A program made the translations under genes and the position numbers. DNA of 64,000 nucleotides from Chthonomonas calidirosea (GTDB taxonomy: Bacteria; Armatimonadota; Fimbriimonadia; Fimbriimonadales; Fimbriimonadaceae). The DNA is taken from positions 303,815-367,814 of the forward strand of contig CAMCWC010000002.1 of NCBI GenBank assembly GCA_945882415.1, given 5' to 3'. Positions 62,319-64,000 of the stretch are shown here, one piece after another. Each line of letters begins with the position of its first letter. The stretch's first letter is position 1. The notes beneath the pieces were generated by a model. It was given only the letters and a program-made list of their open reading frames with translations, did no database searches and was not told where the DNA came from.

Positions 62319-64000
62319 CTAGCTAACCAGCACGAAAATGCCGCTTCCAAACTCGGACATTTCCGCAAGTGGGAGTCCAAAGGACATCAGTTGGGCTCCC
62401 GTGAACGCGCCAAGTGATCGGTCATCTCCTGGGAGATTGATCTCTTTAATCAAGTACGTTTGACTTGGACACAGACCTTTCAACAGCAATGGACTGGTGG
62501 CGTGACCAGCGATTGAGTACGCGAAGACGACAGCCCTGCCTTGATTGGTGAACATCAGCGCAGAGCGCGAGCTCGCGTATGGCGATTCTAGGCGGTGAAC
62601 AGTCCCGAACTGAACCGTTTCTCGAATTTCCTTGTATCTTTCGATGGCTTTCGTGGCAAAGTCGCGATCTTCCTGGGAAAAGGAGTCGACATCAACGTCC
62701 AATCCGAGGCGACCGCTCATCGCGACATCAAAACAGAATTTTAACGGTCTGTCACCCCACCTAGTAACGTGGGCAGCCATAGCAATCGCGGGGATGAAGT
62801 GTGAGAAACCCCATTGGATGAAGATTCTTCGGACTGGATCGGTCATGTCGGAGGGCCAAACCTCATGGGCGAAACGGAGGGCACCATAGTCAATTCGCCC
62901 CCCACCACCCGAGCACATCATGATTTCGACGTCCGGATGGGCGGTGACGACGCGTTCCATCAACTGATACAAGCCACGCGTGTACTCAATCTGAAGATGA
63001 GACTGCTTTTCCACAGGAAGGCAGGTCGAACCCGGCTGCGTGAGATACCGGTTACAATCCCACTTGACATAGCAAATGTCAGGATTGTCGCTTAGCGTCG
63101 TGTGTAACACTTCGAAGGTGAAGTCACGAACCTCCGGATTCGAAAGGTCGAGAGTCAACTGATTTCGTTGAAGCTCAAGTTCTCGATGAGGCTGTCGGAT
63201 TGCCCATTCAGGGTGAGCTTCAAACAATTGACTTTTAGGGTTCACCATTTCTGGTTCAAACCACAGCCCAAACTTCAGGCCTGTTTCTCTCGACTTGCTG
63301 GTCAGACCGCCGATTCCGTTTGGTAGTTTTACTGGATCGGCGACCCAGTCACCAAGTCCCTGATGATCCCCATCTCGTGGAAACTTGTTCCCGAACCAAC
63401 CGTCATCAAGAAGAAAGAGTTCCATGCCGAGATCTTTAGCACCTTGAAACAGAGACACAATCTTGGTTTCATCAAAGTCAAAATAGGTCGCCTCCCAGTT
63501 GTTAAGCAGGATCTTGCGGATCCGATTCCCATCTCGGAGAACGTTTTCCCGAACAAACGTGTGAAGCCTCTGACTCACTCCCCCTGCACCATCGCTGCCG
63601 TACGCCCAAAGCATTTTGGGAGTCTCAAACACCTCGCCGGATTCAAGTAGATAGGTCGAGCCGAACGGGTTGAATCCGGCAATAGCTCGCGTCGAGCCGC
63701 CGGGAAGTTTCTCGAACGAGAATTTGAAACTACCTGACCATGCAAGCGATCCCGCGAGTACACAACCGGCGTCTTCCATTAGCTTGCCCTGGCTGACCAA
63801 GAACCACGGGGCGCAGAACTGATGAGACCGAACGCCGAGTTTGGAGTCAAGAATCTTGATACCCGGAGTCAGCTTTTCCTCAATCATGTTCGCCTCGTTT
63901 GCCCAATCGCCGCTGAATTGGGTCAGATGTAGCTCGCTCGAACCAAGATCCAACGAAGAGGAGGCGATTATCTCAAGTCGGATCGCTCTTGGTTCACGAT
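62319..64000 (-). CDS. GH36 alpha-galactosidase, partial (N-terminus off the right edge)
   Basis: The open frame continues past 64000 (read through the edge as PRAIRLEIIASSSLDLGSS), so about 560 C-terminal residues of a ~720-residue enzyme are present. GH36 motifs: NNWEATYFDFDE, FLLDDGWFG, LWFEPEMVNP, predicted nucleophile Asp in CYVKWDCNRY, MMCSGGGGRIDYG (acid/base region), and SGRLGLDVD. It hydrolyses alpha-1,6-galactosides (raffinose family, galactomannan). It lies upstream of lacI on the same strand, with 128 bp between them that include the lacI promoter. Confidence 0.93.
   Translation of the reverse strand, partial: REPRAIRLEIIASSSLDLGSSELHLTQFSGDWANEANMIEEKLTPGIKILDSKLGVRSHQFCAPWFLVSQGKLMEDAGCVLAGSLAWSGSFKFSFEKLPGGSTRAIAGFNPFGSTYLLESGEVFETPKMLWAYGSDGAGGVSQRLHTFVRENVLRDGNRIRKILLNNWEATYFDFDETKIVSLFQGAKDLGMELFLLDDGWFGNKFPRDGDHQGLGDWVADPVKLPNGIGGLTSKSRETGLKFGLWFEPEMVNPKSQLFEAHPEWAIRQPHRELELQRNQLTLDLSNPEVRDFTFEVLHTTLSDNPDICYVKWDCNRYLTQPGSTCLPVEKQSHLQIEYTRGLYQLMERVVTAHPDVEIMMCSGGGGRIDYGALRFAHEVWPSDMTDPVRRIFIQWGFSHFIPAIAMAAHVTRWGDRPLKFCFDVAMSGRLGLDVDVDSFSQEDRDFATKAIERYKEIRETVQFGTVHRLESPYASSRSALMFTNQGRAVVFAYSIAGHATSPLLLKGLCPSQTYLIKEINLPGDDRSLGAFTGAQLMSFGLPLAEMSEFGSGIFVLVS

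Overview
The window looks like chromosomal DNA from a free-living, saccharolytic member of the Armatimonadota (Fimbriimonadia-like). The best single clue is the pseudopilin at 60217-61104. Its N-terminus (type IV leader, then [15 protein letters not shown]) and its C-terminal FFDGH box are, as far as I recall, typical of that phylum and of Planctomycetes. Other clues are many Tat or Sec-exported glycosidases, frequent GTG/TTG starts, ArsR-AHSA1 pairs and small DUF3303, YCII and DUF1801 proteins. There are no rRNA, tRNA, CRISPR, prophage or IS features that I can support.

Layout. 1-4152: a metal-associated-looking secreted pair (YtkA/FixH-like plus a Cys-rich protein), a divergent membrane-anchored AraC regulator, and an S41 peptidase. 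4238-9552: a galactan module (GH53, sugar-binding protein, two ABC permeases) next to an MFS exporter. 9569-12532: a large PLD-helicase-DUF3427 protein. 12660-16950: methyltransferase, KatG and an AHSA1-ArsR operon. 17087-23384: Cys-rich protein plus a CzcCBA-type heavy-metal RND efflux operon, closed by an 18-bp perfect hairpin. 23549-28323: GH127-GH95 pair. 28340-33948: assorted small enzymes, Dps, a class A beta-lactamase-like protein and an esterase. 33961-39399: a DUF5695-like secreted protein, DUF3303, a second ArsR-AHSA1 operon, and GH30. 39720-41967: DUF1801, PhyH, EEP phosphodiesterase. 42107-45060: a compact three-gene cassette of RelE/HigB-like toxin, XRE-ImmA/IrrE antitoxin-like protein, and a fused Cas4-like/DEDD nuclease (DUF2779). 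45202-50013: NTF2-like protein, PQQ propeller enzyme, esterase-SGNH fusion, SGNH hydrolase. 50355-53758: GH116 with an inserted module, and an exported RbsD-like protein. 53787-57569: secreted and membrane proteins of unknown role and a sialidase-like protein. 58008-64000: GH36, LacI regulator, pseudopilin, 56-residue lipoprotein and GH27/36-like enzyme, all on the minus strand.

How the genes work together. The carbohydrate genes (GH53, GH127, GH95, GH30, GH116, GH27-like, GH36, esterases, sialidase-like) read as a scattered kit for stripping plant or algal arabinogalactan and pectin side chains. The two ABC permeases have no local ATPase, so they probably share one encoded elsewhere. The metal genes form two loci, each with its own small Cys-rich exported protein. 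Oxidative-stress functions are KatG and Dps.

Most worth following up: the toxin/XRE-ImmA/Cas4-DEDD cassette as a candidate defence unit; the LacI-pseudopilin-lipoprotein-glycosidase unit with a 35-bp palindrome on the LacI start codon; and a recurring -10-like box 5-9 nt upstream of start codons, which suggests widespread leaderless mRNAs. All functional calls come from reading the sequence and remembered family motifs; no database search was run.
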